The notes under the pieces are model-generated. The model made no database searches and had not been told where the DNA came from. It worked only from the letters and a program-made list of their open reading frames with translations. Position numbers and translations under genes: made by a program. This document shows, piece after piece, positions 34,255 through 44,838 of a stretch of 64,000 nucleotides of DNA. Source of the DNA: Corynebacterium sp. 74A (GTDB taxonomy: Bacteria > Actinomycetota > Actinomycetes > Mycobacteriales > Mycobacteriaceae); the NCBI RefSeq assembly GCF_008930665.1, contig NZ_PQMG01000001.1:620001-684000 (forward strand). The letters are read 5' to 3'. The number at the start of each line of letters is the position of its first letter. Position 1 is the stretch's first letter.

Positions 34255-35895
34255 GTGTCGATGGATATTACCAAGACTGAGACCTGGAGCAAGCTGTCCG
34301 CTCATCGCAACAAGCTGAGCGAGACCAGCCTCCGCGAGCTCTTCGCCGGCGATGCCGAGCGCGTCTCTAAACTCACCTTCTCTGCTGCTGACCTGCACGT
34401 GGATCTGTCCAAGAACGTGATTGATGATGAAGCCTGTGAGCTGCTGGTGCAGCTGGCCCGCGAGGCAGGGCTGCCGGAGAAGATCGAGGAGATGTTCTCC
34501 GGTTCGCACATCAATAACACCGAGGACCGTGCCGTGCTGCACACCGCGCTGCGCATGCCGGTGGAAGACTCTTTGGAGGTCGACGGCCAGGATGTGGCCG
34601 CAGACGTGCACGAGGTGCTCGGCCGGATGCGCGACTTTGCGCAGGCGCTGCGCTCGGGTTCGTGGCTCGGCCACACGGGTCACACCATTAAGACCGTGGT
34701 CAATATCGGTATCGGCGGCTCGGATCTGGGCCCGGCGATGGCCACCAAGGCGCTGCGCACCTACGCCACCGCCGGTATCAACGCCTACTTCGTCTCCAAC
34801 GTGGACCCCGCGGATATGAGCGCCGTGCTCGACGAGGTGGATCCGGAGTCCACCCTGTTCATCGTGGCCTCGAAGACCTTCACCACCCAGGAGACTCTGG
34901 CCAATGCCCACGCCGCGAAGCGCTGGCTGCTGGAGAAGTTCGATGGCGATGAGTCGGCTGTGGCCAAGCACTTCGTCGCCGTGTCTACCAACGCCGAGAA
35001 GGTCGCCGAGTTCGGTATCGACACGGAGAACATGTTCGGCTTCTGGGATTGGGTTGGCGGCCGCTACTCGGTGGATTCCGCCATTGGTCTGTCGCTCATG
35101 GCCGTGATCGGGCCCATGGACTTCATGCGTTTCCTCGAGGGCTTCCACGCCATGGACGCCCACTTCCGTACCACCCCGCTGGAGAAGAACGTGCCGGCCC
35201 TGATGGGTCTGCTCGGCGTGTGGTACACCGATTTCTTCAGCGCGGAAACCCACGCGGTTCTGCCCTACTCCGAGGATCTCTCCCGCTTCCCCGCCTATCT
35301 GCAGCAGCTCACCATGGAGTCCAATGGCAAGTCGGTGCGCCACGACGGCACCTCGGTGACCACCAACACCGGCGAGATTTATTGGGGCGAGCCCGGCACC
35401 AATGGCCAGCACGCCTTCTATCAGCTGATGCACCAGGGCACCCGCATGGTGCCGGCGGACTTCATTGGTTTCGCCCGCCCCAAGGAGGATCTGCCCACCG
35501 CCAGCGGCGAGGGCTCCATGCACGACCTGCTCATGGGCAACTTCTTCGCCCAGACCAAGGTGCTTGCTTTCGGCAAGACCTATGAGGAGCTGCTCGAAGA
35601 AGGCGTGCCCACCGAGCTCATCACCCACAAACTCATGCCCGGTAACCGCCCCACCACCACCATTCTGGCGGAGGAGCTCACCCCCTTCACCCTTGGCGCC
35701 CTCATCGCGCTCTACGAGCACATCGTGTTCACTCAAGGCGTGATCTGGGATATCAACTCCTTTGATCAGTGGGGCGTGGAGCTGGGTAAGCAGCAGGCCA
35801 ATGACCTTGCCCCCGCTGTGTCCGGTGAGCAAGAGCCCAACTCGGGTGATGCCTCCACCGACGCCCTGATCGCCTTCTACCGTTCCAAGCGCTAG
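34255..35895 (+). CDS. pgi: glucose-6-phosphate isomerase
   Basis: 546 residues, normal length. Family blocks: [33 protein letters not shown] (with the phosphate-binding GIGGSDLGP), [27 protein letters not shown], the catalytic Glu in [14 protein letters not shown], and the C-terminal [11 protein letters not shown] with the catalytic Lys. It interconverts glucose-6-phosphate and fructose-6-phosphate in glycolysis and gluconeogenesis. GTG at 34255 follows AAGGAG at 13 nt; an ATG two codons later is the alternative. Stand-alone gene. Confidence 0.97.
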   Translation: MSMDITKTETWSKLSAHRNKLSETSLRELFAGDAERVSKLTFSAADLHVDLSKNVIDDEACELLVQLAREAGLPEKIEEMFSGSHINNTEDRAVLHTALRMPVEDSLEVDGQDVAADVHEVLGRMRDFAQALRSGSWLGHTGHTIKTVVNIGIGGSDLGPAMATKALRTYATAGINAYFVSNVDPADMSAVLDEVDPESTLFIVASKTFTTQETLANAHAAKRWLLEKFDGDESAVAKHFVAVSTNAEKVAEFGIDTENMFGFWDWVGGRYSVDSAIGLSLMAVIGPMDFMRFLEGFHAMDAHFRTTPLEKNVPALMGLLGVWYTDFFSAETHAVLPYSEDLSRFPAYLQQLTMESNGKSVRHDGTSVTTNTGEIYWGEPGTNGQHAFYQLMHQGTRMVPADFIGFARPKEDLPTASGEGSMHDLLMGNFFAQTKVLAFGKTYEELLEEGVPTELITHKLMPGNRPTTTILAEELTPFTLGALIALYEHIVFTQGVIWDINSFDQWGVELGKQQANDLAPAVSGEQEPNSGDASTDALIAFYRSKR

Positions 35896-36062
35896 CGCTC
35901 ACTGCAGTCGCACTTTCCTCGCCCAGCACGTGCCCCGTATCACCGCGGCCGCGCTGGGCAGCGGCGCCTTTGCCCCTCTATACACGGGAAAAGTACCACT
36001 AGGTGGGAGATATTCTGGACCTACGTTCCCACGAGGTGACGCCCTGGCGTAGTGTGACTGCC

Positions 36063-37295
36063 GTGACTGCCACCACTACATCCCAGCCGAATCGCCGTAT
36101 AGCGTTCATCGCTGCGACAGCAATTGTATTGAGCGCTCTCAACCTTCGCGCCCTCGTTACCGCACTGCCGCCACTGCTGCCGCGTATCGATGCCAGCTTA
36201 GGCCTCAGCGGTGTGATTCTCGGTGTCATTGGCATGGCCCCCACCGTCACCTTCGCCTTGGCAGCATTGTCGACGCCTCGCATGTTGCGCAGGTTCACCT
36301 CCGCTCAAACCTTATGCATCGCGATGCTCGTCACGGCCAGCGGTCAGCTCTTGCGAGTGCTGGGGCCTTCGACCCTGCTGCTGCTTGCGGGTACGTTTGT
36401 GGCTCTTTTCGCCATTGGTCTCAGCAATGCTGTGATCCCCGTGGCTCTTCGTGCCTTCTTTCCGCGGCGTGTGCCCCAGCTATCGATCGTGTACATGGTG
36501 TGCATGCAGATCGGTATGATGATTGCCCCCTTGCTCTCTGAGCCGCTGGCAGAGTCCCTCGATGGCCGTGGTGGCGTCGCAGGCTGGCAATTCGCACTCA
36601 GCGTATGGATTATTCCTGCTGTTGTCGCCGCAGCCGCGTGGTCGCCACTGTGGGGCTTGGCCCGCAGCCAGGCCGCCGCAGAAGCAGCCAAGCGCCGGAG
36701 TTCGCTGCCCGTCCATCGCACTTCCATCGGCCGCGGGCTGGTGGTGATGTTCGGCATGACAAGCTTCTCCACCTTCTCCTGCATGCTCTTCATTCCCCAG
36801 ATGTATATCGACGGCGGCGCCAGCGTACACTTCGCAGCACTCATGCTCTCTTACTGGTCCGGGCTGGGGCTGGTGCTTTCGATCATCGGGCCGTGGATCG
36901 CCGCTCGCCTACGCGATCCCTTTCCCGTAGTGGCGTTTTTCCTAGTCTGCTTCATGGTCGGCAATGTGGGAATGGCGCTGCACCCCATGTCGGCGCCGTG
37001 GCTGTGGATCACACTATCTGGGGTGGGGCCTATTTCCTTTCCCATGGCGCTCACTCTCGTCAACTTGCGCGCGCGCACCACCGCCGGCACCACCGCTCTA
37101 TCGAGTTTCGGCCAAGGCGGCGGCTACACCATCGCCGCCGTGGGTCCGTTGTTATTCGGCACGCTTCACGACGCCACCTCTAGTTGGATCGTGCCCGTGG
37201 GTATGACGGTGATCGCAACGGTACTTGTCATAATCGGCGCGTTCTTCGCTACCCGCAATACTTTTGTGGAGTCACAGCTCGGCGACATCGATTAG
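36063..37295 (+). CDS. MFS transporter, CynX/NimT-like
   Basis: About 410 residues, 12 hydrophobic helices. The first is RRIAFIAATAIVLSALNLRALVTALPPLLP, written as FIAATAIVLSALNLRA and LVTALPPLLP. The N-L-R-A-x-x-x-A pattern in helix 1, together with GMAPTVTFALAAL in helix 2, fits the cyanate/2-nitroimidazole (CynX/NimT) transporter group. Substrate unknown. Start uncertain: GTG at 36063 is 7 nt behind TAGTGT (leaderless), and an in-frame start at 36003 also exists. The stop overlaps the end of the convergent nei2 gene by 4 bp. Confidence 0.8.
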   Translation: MTATTTSQPNRRIAFIAATAIVLSALNLRALVTALPPLLPRIDASLGLSGVILGVIGMAPTVTFALAALSTPRMLRRFTSAQTLCIAMLVTASGQLLRVLGPSTLLLLAGTFVALFAIGLSNAVIPVALRAFFPRRVPQLSIVYMVCMQIGMMIAPLLSEPLAESLDGRGGVAGWQFALSVWIIPAVVAAAAWSPLWGLARSQAAAEAAKRRSSLPVHRTSIGRGLVVMFGMTSFSTFSCMLFIPQMYIDGGASVHFAALMLSYWSGLGLVLSIIGPWIAARLRDPFPVVAFFLVCFMVGNVGMALHPMSAPWLWITLSGVGPISFPMALTLVNLRARTTAGTTALSSFGQGGGYTIAAVGPLLFGTLHDATSSWIVPVGMTVIATVLVIIGAFFATRNTFVESQLGDID

Positions 37296-38119
37296 CCACT
37301 ACCCAACAGCGGCTGGCAGCGGGGGCACCACCAGATGACCCGCTCCAGCTCTCCTTCATCCCCACCATGGTCCACCCCGCCAAGGAAGCCCTTCTCGATA
37401 CGGCTGCCACAGCGGCGACAGGGGCGGGCATAGCGGCCAAACACATAGGCGGTCTCGCCAACCCGGTTAACCCCCGTGCTCACCCGCTTGGTGGCAAGGC
37501 GATTGGCCCACATGAGGCGACGGGTTATGCGCACCACCGCGGCCACATCCACCTTCGCCACGGGTGTAGCGGGATGGAGGCCGGCGAGAAAGCAGATTTC
37601 GGCCCGGTACTCGTTGCCCACGCCCGCGAGATTGCGTTGATCCAGCAGGGCCGCGCCGATGGCGCGCTCGGGGCGGCGCTGAATCCTCGCGCAGGCCTCA
37701 GCCTCATCCCAGTTCTCCCCCAACACATCTGGCCCCAGATGCGCGATGGCCTGCAGATAATCGGCGCTGCGTAGTACGTGCACCAGTCCCAGCTCGAAGC
37801 CCACTACCTCGATGGGGCGGGGATACTCGGGCGCGCCGTCGAGCTGCAGCACCACCCGCGCTTTCCAGCCCGGTTTCGACCAGCGATCCCCTCTGAGGGT
37901 TATTCGCCACGTGCCCTCCATTTTCAGGTGAGTCTGCAGGATCTGGTGCCCAAAATCCATGAAGAGATACTTGCCATAGGGCCACACCTGCTGCACGGTA
38001 GAGCCGCTGAAGTCCGTGGTGGCCCAGCGCGGCACCCGCAGCGAGGAGCCCACGACTTCCCGCCCAGTCATAAACTGCAAGCGGCGGCTGAGCTGAAATA
38101 CTGAATCGCCCTCAGGCAT
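37292..38119 (-). CDS. nei2: endonuclease VIII-like DNA glycosylase Nei2
   Basis: 275 residues of the Fpg/Nei family. It begins MPEGDSVFQL, which supplies the catalytic Pro2 and Glu3. LAGVGNEYRAEICF corresponds to the helix-two-turn-helix, and the C-terminal zinc finger is visible as PCRRCGSRIEKG and WWCPRCQ. It excises oxidised pyrimidines and cleaves the abasic site. ATG at 38119 behind GAGGAAGAG. The frame extends further upstream but without similarity. It lies directly downstream of lhr on the same strand, an arrangement also seen in mycobacteria, suggesting a repair unit. Its 3' end overlaps that of the MFS gene. Confidence 0.93.
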   Translation of the reverse strand: MPEGDSVFQLSRRLQFMTGREVVGSSLRVPRWATTDFSGSTVQQVWPYGKYLFMDFGHQILQTHLKMEGTWRITLRGDRWSKPGWKARVVLQLDGAPEYPRPIEVVGFELGLVHVLRSADYLQAIAHLGPDVLGENWDEAEACARIQRRPERAIGAALLDQRNLAGVGNEYRAEICFLAGLHPATPVAKVDVAAVVRITRRLMWANRLATKRVSTGVNRVGETAYVFGRYARPCRRCGSRIEKGFLGGVDHGGDEGELERVIWWCPRCQPLLGSG

Positions 38120-38228
38120 GCTGTGCTCTCTTCCTCGTATCGCTCGGGGCGACGCTTCCACTAGGCACCTCGGATGCGCAGTGCGCTGCGTGGCAGTGTA
38201 GCAACCCCAGCCAGTGAAACCGGTGCCC

Positions 38229-41200
38229 CTAGCGCCGCCGACCCCCGGCACCGAAGGGGCCCCAGCGCCCGCCCCCAGAGCCCGCAGAGGGACGTCGAAA
38301 AGCATTCTTGTCCACCGCCTCCACGGCATCGGCCAACCCCCTGCCCCGCCGCTTCGTCTCCTCAGCGCTGCTGCGGCTAGAGCCAACGCGCACCCCCTTG
38401 GGCGTGATGCTCAGCCCCAGTGCTCGCACGGCCGGCAGAAGCGGCGACTCCCACACCGAGACCCCATTAATCTTTTCCACCACCACGGGTGTCACCGAGG
38501 TCAACTGGGTGGCGTGCTGCACGGCGGCGTCGATATCGCGTAGCGCGGACTCCACATCCGCCACCTCCTCGGGAATCCGGAGGGTCTTGCCGCCGCGGCT
38601 GAGATAGCCCAGCAAGACCCCGCCCCGCAGCACCACCATGGCTCCCGCCGCGCGAGAGTAACCACTACCCGGCCACTCGAGAGCGGCCCCATAGGGATTG
38701 GCGGGATCCGCGGCGGCCACAAGATAGAGTGCCTCCTCCCGGGTGGCGCGCACTCGATCCACCACCGCAGAGGTAGAAAACTGCGCCCCACCCAGACCAT
38801 CGATGATGTAGCCGCGAGTGGCCTTTCCGGTTTCTTCAAAGGAACGCAGCACCTTATAGGCCAGCGCAAAACCGCCGAGAACGTTCTCCGCCTGGATCGA
38901 GCCGCGGGTGACCACCCCATAGCGATCCAGCCACGCCTCGCCATGCGCCACGGCGCGGGCAGTGGCCTCCGCCACCGGATCAGCGGGCCGGACGGCACGG
39001 GAGAAGCGACCCGGCACATCGACTGGCTGGCTGGCGTTCCCGGCGCGCCGGGCGTTGGCGCTCTGGGCGAAGCTGGTGCGCCCCATGCGCAGGCGCGAAC
39101 GATTGGGGCGGCGGGTGGCGCGGTGTGCGGTTGCGCCTTTCGTGGAGGTGCCGGCGAGCCGGGCCCGCAGCGGGGCGAAGCTTTCGGGGCTCACCAGTGT
39201 TTTCTCCATCAGCGACCACAAGCTATCGCGCACCACCTCGGGGCTGTGTTCGGCTGGGGGCAGCGGCACTCCGAGTTCATCGGTGTAGCTCTCAAGGTAG
39301 CTCTGGAGTTCGCTGAAGAGGAAGGCACCGCCGGTGTCGAGGGCCTGCAGCAGCGCTGTCTCCGTGGTGGAGAGGGTGTGCTCGGCACCCTCCTCTAGCA
39401 GTTGTGGTGCGTAGTCGGCGGGGATGAGGCTCACCCACGGGTCGCGGGCGCCGGCGAGGCCGCGACACACCACGAGGACCTCGCCGTTTTGGGTGAGCTC
39501 GTCGAGGTCGGTGGGGGTGTAGTTGCTCACCCGCAGCGGAAAGACGAGAGACTCCCAGGCGCTGGCGGGAAGAAACACCCCTGCCAGTTGCTCGCACACA
39601 GCGAACACGCCATCGGCGCCGCGCAGCGTCGGATAGTCGCCGCAGGCGGCGAGGTTATGCCACTCGGGAAGGAAGGCGGCATAGGCCTGCCGGCTCACCG
39701 GCTCGATCTGGCTGTGCACCTTCGCCAGGGTGCGGGTGCGGAGTATTTTCAACACCCCGCGATCGACGTATTCGCGCTCCTCGATCTCGGCGCGGTAGCG
39801 TCCCTCCACAGCGCCATTGCGGCTGGCGGCAGTAGCGGCCACGCTGATCCCGATGCCCAAGGCGGTAGCGAGTTCCCGGGCGGTAAAGGGGCCACGGCTG
39901 CGGGCGTAACGGCGTACCAGCTGATCGAGGGCGTCGTCGATGGTGTCCGGATCCGCGCCGACCCCGGGCGGGACGGGGATGCCGAGGCCATCGCGCAACA
40001 GCGCGGCGTCGAGCACCAGCGCCGCATGAGCCTGCCCCTGGATACGCACCTCCATCACCTGCTGGCTGCGGGCGAGCTGAGTCCACGGCTCGGGGAAATC
40101 GGCGTGGCGCTGCAGCTCCGCCAGCGGGATGGGGCCGGTTTCGCGGAGCACGTCGATAAGCGCATCGGGGGTGCGGGCCCGCCAGCCCTCGGCGGTGTGC
40201 TGCAGCTGGGCGTGGACCTCGGAGATGATGTCTTGATCCAAAAGCTCTCGCAGCTCCACTGTGCCGAGGAGGCTGGCCAGCAGCTCGGGATCGAGGGATA
40301 ACGCGGCGGCGCGTTTCTCGGCGAGTGGAGTATCGCCTTCGTACATGAACGCGCCGGTGTAGTTGAACATGAGCGAGGAGGCGAAGGGGCTGGGCTGCTC
40401 CACGGTGACCTCGGCGATCCGCACCCGGTGCTGCTCTATATCGCCCATCAGCGCGGTGAGCGCGTCGAGGTCATAGACATCCTGCAGGCATTCGCGCACC
40501 GTCTCCAAGATGATAGGAAAGGAGGGGTATTTGCGGGCCACGTCGAGCAGCTGGGCAGCGCGTTGGCGCTGCTGCCACAAGGGGGCCCGCTTGCCGGGAT
40601 TGCGGCGCGGCAGCAGCAACGCCCGGGCCGCGCATTCGCGGAAGCGGGAGGCGAATAGCGCCGAGTTGCCCACCTGTTCGGTGACCAGATCGCTGATCTC
40701 GTCCTTATCGAAGCGAAAAAGCTCCGGCCCAGGGTCGGTATCCATGGCGGGCAGGCGCAGCACGATGCCGTTATCGCCGGCCACAGCCTGGGCGTCGATG
40801 CCGCTGTGCTCGGCGATGCGCGCCCCGACGGCCAACGCCCACGCGGCATTGACGCCGCGACCGTAGGGCGAGTGCAGCACCACGCGCCAGTCCCCGAGCT
40901 CGTCTGTGAAGCGTTCCACCAGCAGTGTGCGTTCATCGGGAACCATGCCGGTGGCCTGCTGCTGCTCGCGCACAAAGGCGCGCACATTATCGCGGGCCCA
41001 CTGGTCGAGATCCGAGTTCTCCAGCACCTGCGGGTCATCGGCCACACGGCGTAGAAACTCGCCGATCATCACCCCCAGCTCCGCGGGCCGGCCGGGGCTA
41101 TCGCCGCTCCAGAAGGGCAGCCGGCCGGTGTGGCCGGGGGCGGGGGTCACCAGCACCTGATCGCGGGTGATCTCCTCGATGCGCCAGCTCGACGCTCCCA

Positions 41201-43115
41201 GGGTGAAGACGTCGCCCACGCGGGACTCGTAGACCATCTCCTCATCGAGCTCCCCCACACGCCGCGGCCCATGCTCGCCGCCAGCAGCCAAAAACACCCC
41301 AAACATGCCGCGATCAGGAATGGTGCCACCGCTGGTCACCGCGACCCGCTGCGCCCCCTGCCGAGCAGAGAGCAGGCCGCTGACGCGATCAAAGTTCACC
41401 CGCGGTTTGAGCTCGGCAAAATCCGTTGAGGGATACACCCCGCTGACTAGGTCCACCACGGAGTCGAAGACGGTGCGGGCGAGATGGTGATAGGGATAGG
41501 CGCGGCGCACCATCTCATACCACTCGTCCACGTGAATATCGCCGTTTACCGTGACCGCAATGGTCTGCTGTGCCAGCACGTCGAGCGGATTCTGCGGCAC
41601 GCTCAGCGCCTCGATAAACCCGGCGCGCATCTTGTCGACCACCACGGCGGAGTCCACCAGATCACTGCGATGCGTGGGATAGAAGGTGGCGCGGGATACC
41701 GCGTTGACACGGTGCCCGGCCCGGCCAACGCGCTGCAGCCCCGAGGCCACAGAGGGCGGGGATTGCACCTGGATCACGAGATCCACCGCGCCCATATCGA
41801 TACCGAGTTCCAGCGAGGAGGTGGCCACGACGCAGCGCAGCTCGCCGCTTTTCAGCGCCGCTTCGGTGTGGGCGCGTTCATCCTTGCTCACCGAACCATG
41901 GTGGGCGCGGGCGATGATCGCCTCGGCCTCACCGGCAATATCCGTGGACTTCATCATCTGGGCGGGATCACGCCGGCGGGCGGCACTGAGCGCCTCGGGC
42001 TGGTGCTGGGCGGCATAGAGCTCATTAATGCGGGAGGTCAGCCGCTCCGCGCTGCGCCGAGAATTGACGAATACCAAGGTGGAGCGGGCGTTCATCACCT
42101 GCTCATAGAGTTGTTCCTCGATGAAGGGCCAGATGCTTCCCTGCTGCGGCAAGGCTGATTCCACGGCGGCATCGTCGAAGCTGGGCAGGCTCGGCGCGGA
42201 CTTTTCATCGTTGTCGCTGCGCTGGCTGTGATCGTCAATAAGCGGAGAGGCGATCCCCAAGGGATCGTCGATGGTGGCCTCCCCGATGTTTGAGCCGCGC
42301 TCCGGCACAGGAAGATCCGACATATCGGGCACCGGCACCCGCACGCTCAGATCCCATTCCTTGCTGCTGTGCGGTGCCACGATATCCACGTCGCGGTCGC
42401 CGCCGAGGAACTGGGCGACGGTGTCAATGGGGCGCACCGTGGCCGATAAGCCGATGCGCTGCACTGGGCGCTCGCTCAGGGCCTCCAGCCGCTCCAGGGA
42501 GAGCGCCAGATGGCTGCCGCGTTTCGTGCCGGCGAGGGCGTGGATCTCGTCGATGATCACCGTATCGACATCGCTGAGAATCGACGCCGCCTTCGAGGTG
42601 AGCATCAAATACAGGCTCTCGGGCGTGGTGATTAACACATCGGGGGCGTTGCGTACCTGCCGCGCCCGCTCGGCATGCGGGGTATCGCCCGAGCGCACGC
42701 CCACGCTCACTCCGTGCAGCCGCACCCCATCGCGCTTGGCGGTCGTTTCAATTCCCGTCAAGGGCGCCCGCAGATTGTTCTGCACGTCCACTCCCAGCGC
42801 CTTCAGCGGGGAGATATAGAGCACGCGCACGCCCGTCTCGCTGACCTCCACCCGGCCCGGCGCGGGCACCCCCTGCAAAGGCAGCGCGTCTTCGCTGCGC
42901 TTATCGACGCTGTCCTGCTGGCTCACCAGCGTGTTCAGTGCCCATAAGAAGGCAGAAAGTGTTTTACCCGAACCGGTGGGCGCCACCACGAGCGCATGGT
43001 GTCCTGCGGAAATAGACTCCCACGCGGCGGCCTGCACGGCGGTGGGAGCGGCGAAGACATCAGTAAACCAGCGCGCCACCACTGGGTGGAACTTCTGCAG
43101 GATCTGAGCGGTCAT
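38229..43115 (-). CDS. lhr: Lhr-type DNA repair helicase, long form
   Basis: 1628 residues. Helicase core: Walker A APTGSGKT (45-52), ISPLKALGVD (101-110), TTPESLY, DEIH box (189-192), SATV, then motifs IV-VI in the second RecA domain (VFVNSRRSAERL, ATSSLELGIDMGAVDLVIQ, QRVGRAGHR). Winged-helix and beta-barrel parts of the Lhr core follow, then the long Lhr-CTD (about 850-1628) typical of actinobacterial and gamma-proteobacterial forms. It is a 3'-to-5' single-strand translocase and RNA:DNA helicase in DNA damage response. Start at ATG 43115 (MTAQILQKF); ribosome site is weak. nei2 follows after 109 bp. Divergent from cysQ over 34 bp. Confidence 0.95.
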   Translation of the reverse strand: MTAQILQKFHPVVARWFTDVFAAPTAVQAAAWESISAGHHALVVAPTGSGKTLSAFLWALNTLVSQQDSVDKRSEDALPLQGVPAPGRVEVSETGVRVLYISPLKALGVDVQNNLRAPLTGIETTAKRDGVRLHGVSVGVRSGDTPHAERARQVRNAPDVLITTPESLYLMLTSKAASILSDVDTVIIDEIHALAGTKRGSHLALSLERLEALSERPVQRIGLSATVRPIDTVAQFLGGDRDVDIVAPHSSKEWDLSVRVPVPDMSDLPVPERGSNIGEATIDDPLGIASPLIDDHSQRSDNDEKSAPSLPSFDDAAVESALPQQGSIWPFIEEQLYEQVMNARSTLVFVNSRRSAERLTSRINELYAAQHQPEALSAARRRDPAQMMKSTDIAGEAEAIIARAHHGSVSKDERAHTEAALKSGELRCVVATSSLELGIDMGAVDLVIQVQSPPSVASGLQRVGRAGHRVNAVSRATFYPTHRSDLVDSAVVVDKMRAGFIEALSVPQNPLDVLAQQTIAVTVNGDIHVDEWYEMVRRAYPYHHLARTVFDSVVDLVSGVYPSTDFAELKPRVNFDRVSGLLSARQGAQRVAVTSGGTIPDRGMFGVFLAAGGEHGPRRVGELDEEMVYESRVGDVFTLGASSWRIEEITRDQVLVTPAPGHTGRLPFWSGDSPGRPAELGVMIGEFLRRVADDPQVLENSDLDQWARDNVRAFVREQQQATGMVPDERTLLVERFTDELGDWRVVLHSPYGRGVNAAWALAVGARIAEHSGIDAQAVAGDNGIVLRLPAMDTDPGPELFRFDKDEISDLVTEQVGNSALFASRFRECAARALLLPRRNPGKRAPLWQQRQRAAQLLDVARKYPSFPIILETVRECLQDVYDLDALTALMGDIEQHRVRIAEVTVEQPSPFASSLMFNYTGAFMYEGDTPLAEKRAAALSLDPELLASLLGTVELRELLDQDIISEVHAQLQHTAEGWRARTPDALIDVLRETGPIPLAELQRHADFPEPWTQLARSQQVMEVRIQGQAHAALVLDAALLRDGLGIPVPPGVGADPDTIDDALDQLVRRYARSRGPFTARELATALGIGISVAATAASRNGAVEGRYRAEIEEREYVDRGVLKILRTRTLAKVHSQIEPVSRQAYAAFLPEWHNLAACGDYPTLRGADGVFAVCEQLAGVFLPASAWESLVFPLRVSNYTPTDLDELTQNGEVLVVCRGLAGARDPWVSLIPADYAPQLLEEGAEHTLSTTETALLQALDTGGAFLFSELQSYLESYTDELGVPLPPAEHSPEVVRDSLWSLMEKTLVSPESFAPLRARLAGTSTKGATAHRATRRPNRSRLRMGRTSFAQSANARRAGNASQPVDVPGRFSRAVRPADPVAEATARAVAHGEAWLDRYGVVTRGSIQAENVLGGFALAYKVLRSFEETGKATRGYIIDGLGGAQFSTSAVVDRVRATREEALYLVAAADPANPYGAALEWPGSGYSRAAGAMVVLRGGVLLGYLSRGGKTLRIPEEVADVESALRDIDAAVQHATQLTSVTPVVVEKINGVSVWESPLLPAVRALGLSITPKGVRVGSSRSSAEETKRRGRGLADAVEAVDKNAFRRPSAGSGGGRWGPFGAGGRRR

Positions 43116-43149
43116 GTAACCATCAAACCAAACCATTAAGCTAAAGGGC

Positions 43150-43908
43150 ATGACTGCGCACATTGATGATGCCATTTTGACCCACCGTCTCGCCCAAGGA
43201 ACCGGAGAGATCCTCAAGGGCGTCCGTAATGTCGGCGTGCTGCGAGGCCGCAACCTCGGCGATGCCGGCGATGAACTTGCCCAGAACTGGATCGCGCGTG
43301 TGCTCGAGCAGCACCGCCCCGAGGATGGAGTCCTCTCCGAAGAGGCCGCGGATAACCCCGCCCGTCTCGGCAAGGACCGCGTGTGGATCATCGATCCACT
43401 CGACGGCACCAAGGAGTTCGCCACCGGCCGCCAAGACTGGGCGGTGCACATCGCGCTAGTGGAAAACGGCACCCCCATCCACGCCGCCGTCGGCCTGCCT
43501 GATCTGGGCGTGGTCTTCGACTCCTCCGATGTCAAGGCCGTGATGGGCCCGCGCCCCTACAACATCGTGCTGTCGAAGAACCGCCCGCCGAAGGTGGGCA
43601 CCTTTGTGGCCGAGAAGATGGACTGCAGCATCACCCCGATGGGTTCTGCCGGCGCGAAGGCGATGTCTGTGCTGCTCGGCGATGCCGACGCCTATATCCA
43701 CGCCGGCGGCCAGTACGAGTGGGACTCCGCCGCGCCGGTGGGTGTGGCCCAGGCTGCGGGGCTGCACTGCTCGCGCCTCGATGGCTCCGAGCCCACCTAC
43801 AACAACCGCGACACCTACATGCCGGACATGGTGATCTGCCGTCCGGACGTCAAGGATGAGATTCTGCAGCTCGCCGCGCAGTACCTCGAGGAGAACGGCT
43901 CCTACTAA
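43150..43908 (+). CDS. cysQ: CysQ-type 3'(2'),5'-bisphosphate nucleotidase
   Basis: 252 residues, inositol-monophosphatase fold. Metal-binding motifs: GVLSEEAAD, then IDPLDGTKEF (about 80-89) and the C-terminal YEWDSAAPVGVAQAAG. The pattern DGTKEF and YEWDxAAP fits CysQ, which hydrolyses PAP/PAPS and so protects sulfate assimilation. Closely related phosphatases (histidinol or inositol phosphate) are possible. ATG at 43150 is 7 nt behind TAAGCT (43137-43142). AAAGGG is 1 nt from the ATG, too close, so the mRNA may be leaderless. A terminator follows. Confidence 0.88.
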   Translation: MTAHIDDAILTHRLAQGTGEILKGVRNVGVLRGRNLGDAGDELAQNWIARVLEQHRPEDGVLSEEAADNPARLGKDRVWIIDPLDGTKEFATGRQDWAVHIALVENGTPIHAAVGLPDLGVVFDSSDVKAVMGPRPYNIVLSKNRPPKVGTFVAEKMDCSITPMGSAGAKAMSVLLGDADAYIHAGGQYEWDSAAPVGVAQAAGLHCSRLDGSEPTYNNRDTYMPDMVICRPDVKDEILQLAAQYLEENGSY

Positions 43909-43916
43909 CACCGCCC

Positions 43917-43962
43917 CACCCCGCGCCGCCGGCATTCTTAGGCCGCGCGGGGTGTGTCTTTT
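43917..43962 (+). terminator. terminator of cysQ
   Basis: CACCCCGCGC pairs with GCGCGGGGTG around an 18-nt loop, followed by TGTCTTTTTCTC. Confidence 0.85.
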
Positions 43963-43999
43963 TCTCTAGCTCCCCGTCGGCGGTGTCTACCGCCCTAGG

Positions 44000-44005
44000 T
44001 ATGCT
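44000..44005 (+). promoter_or_regulatory. -10 hexamer TATGCT of thyA
   Basis: TATGCT lies 8 nt upstream of the GTG at 44014. No ribosome site between. Confidence 0.55.
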
Positions 44006-44013
44006 TAGCGTCT

Positions 44014-44814
44014 GTGAGTATCGAGACGCCTTATGAAGATCTTCTGCGCACTATTCTGCAGCAGGGAACCCGCAAGGATGACCGCACGGGCACGGGCACG
44101 ATCAGCCTTTTTGCCCAGCAGATGCGGTTTAATCTGGCGGAGTCCTTTCCGCTGATCACCACGAAAAAAGTGCATATGAAATCCATCATTGGGGAGCTGC
44201 TGTGGTTCTTGCGCGGCGATTCCAATGTGGGCTTCTTGCACGAGCACGGGGTGAGCATCTGGGATGAGTGGGCCGATGAGAACGGCGATCTCGGCCCCAT
44301 CTACGGCGTGCAGTGGCGCAGCTGGCCCACCCCCGATGGCCAGCACATCGATCAGATCTCGCGCGCTCTCGAGACGCTGCGCACCAACCCGGATTCCCGC
44401 CGCACCATTGTCAGCGCCTGGAATGTCTCGGAGCTCGATGCCATGGCCCTGCCGCCCTGCCACCTGCTCTTCCAGCTCTATGTGGCCGAGGGCCGGCTGT
44501 CCTGCCAGCTCTATCAGCGCAGCGCCGACATGTTCCTCGGCGTGCCCTTTAATATCGCCTCCTATTCCCTGCTCACCCACATGTTCGCCCAGCAGGCGGG
44601 GCTCGAGGTGGGCGAGTTCGTGTGGACTGGCGGCGACTGCCACATCTACACCAACCACCTCGAACAGGTGCGCACCCAATTGGAGCGCGAACCCCGCCCC
44701 TACCCGCAGCTATCGCTGCGCAAGGCGGAGTCGATGTTCGACTATGACTTCTCCGATATCGAAATCACCGGATACGATCCGCACCCGGCTATTCGTGGCC
44801 AGGTGGCGGTCTAG
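44014..44814 (+). CDS. thyA: thymidylate synthase
   Basis: 266 residues, standard ThyA length. Blocks: [41 protein letters not shown] (in parts: [21 protein letters not shown]), the active-site Cys in [30 protein letters not shown] and the C-terminal QVAV. It makes dTMP from dUMP using methylene-THF, producing dihydrofolate that the next gene, folA, reduces. GTG start at 44014 near TATGCT, probably leaderless. folA begins 24 bp after its stop codon. Confidence 0.97.
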   Translation: MSIETPYEDLLRTILQQGTRKDDRTGTGTISLFAQQMRFNLAESFPLITTKKVHMKSIIGELLWFLRGDSNVGFLHEHGVSIWDEWADENGDLGPIYGVQWRSWPTPDGQHIDQISRALETLRTNPDSRRTIVSAWNVSELDAMALPPCHLLFQLYVAEGRLSCQLYQRSADMFLGVPFNIASYSLLTHMFAQQAGLEVGEFVWTGGDCHIYTNHLEQVRTQLEREPRPYPQLSLRKAESMFDYDFSDIEITGYDPHPAIRGQVAV

Positions 44815-44838
44815 CCCGCCGAGGAAAGGAGTAGGTGG

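Noticed and set aside
34234..35832. 532-codon open frame antisense to pgi
   Set aside because: Low-complexity His/Gly/Val composition and full overlap with a certain gene; a codon-bias shadow.
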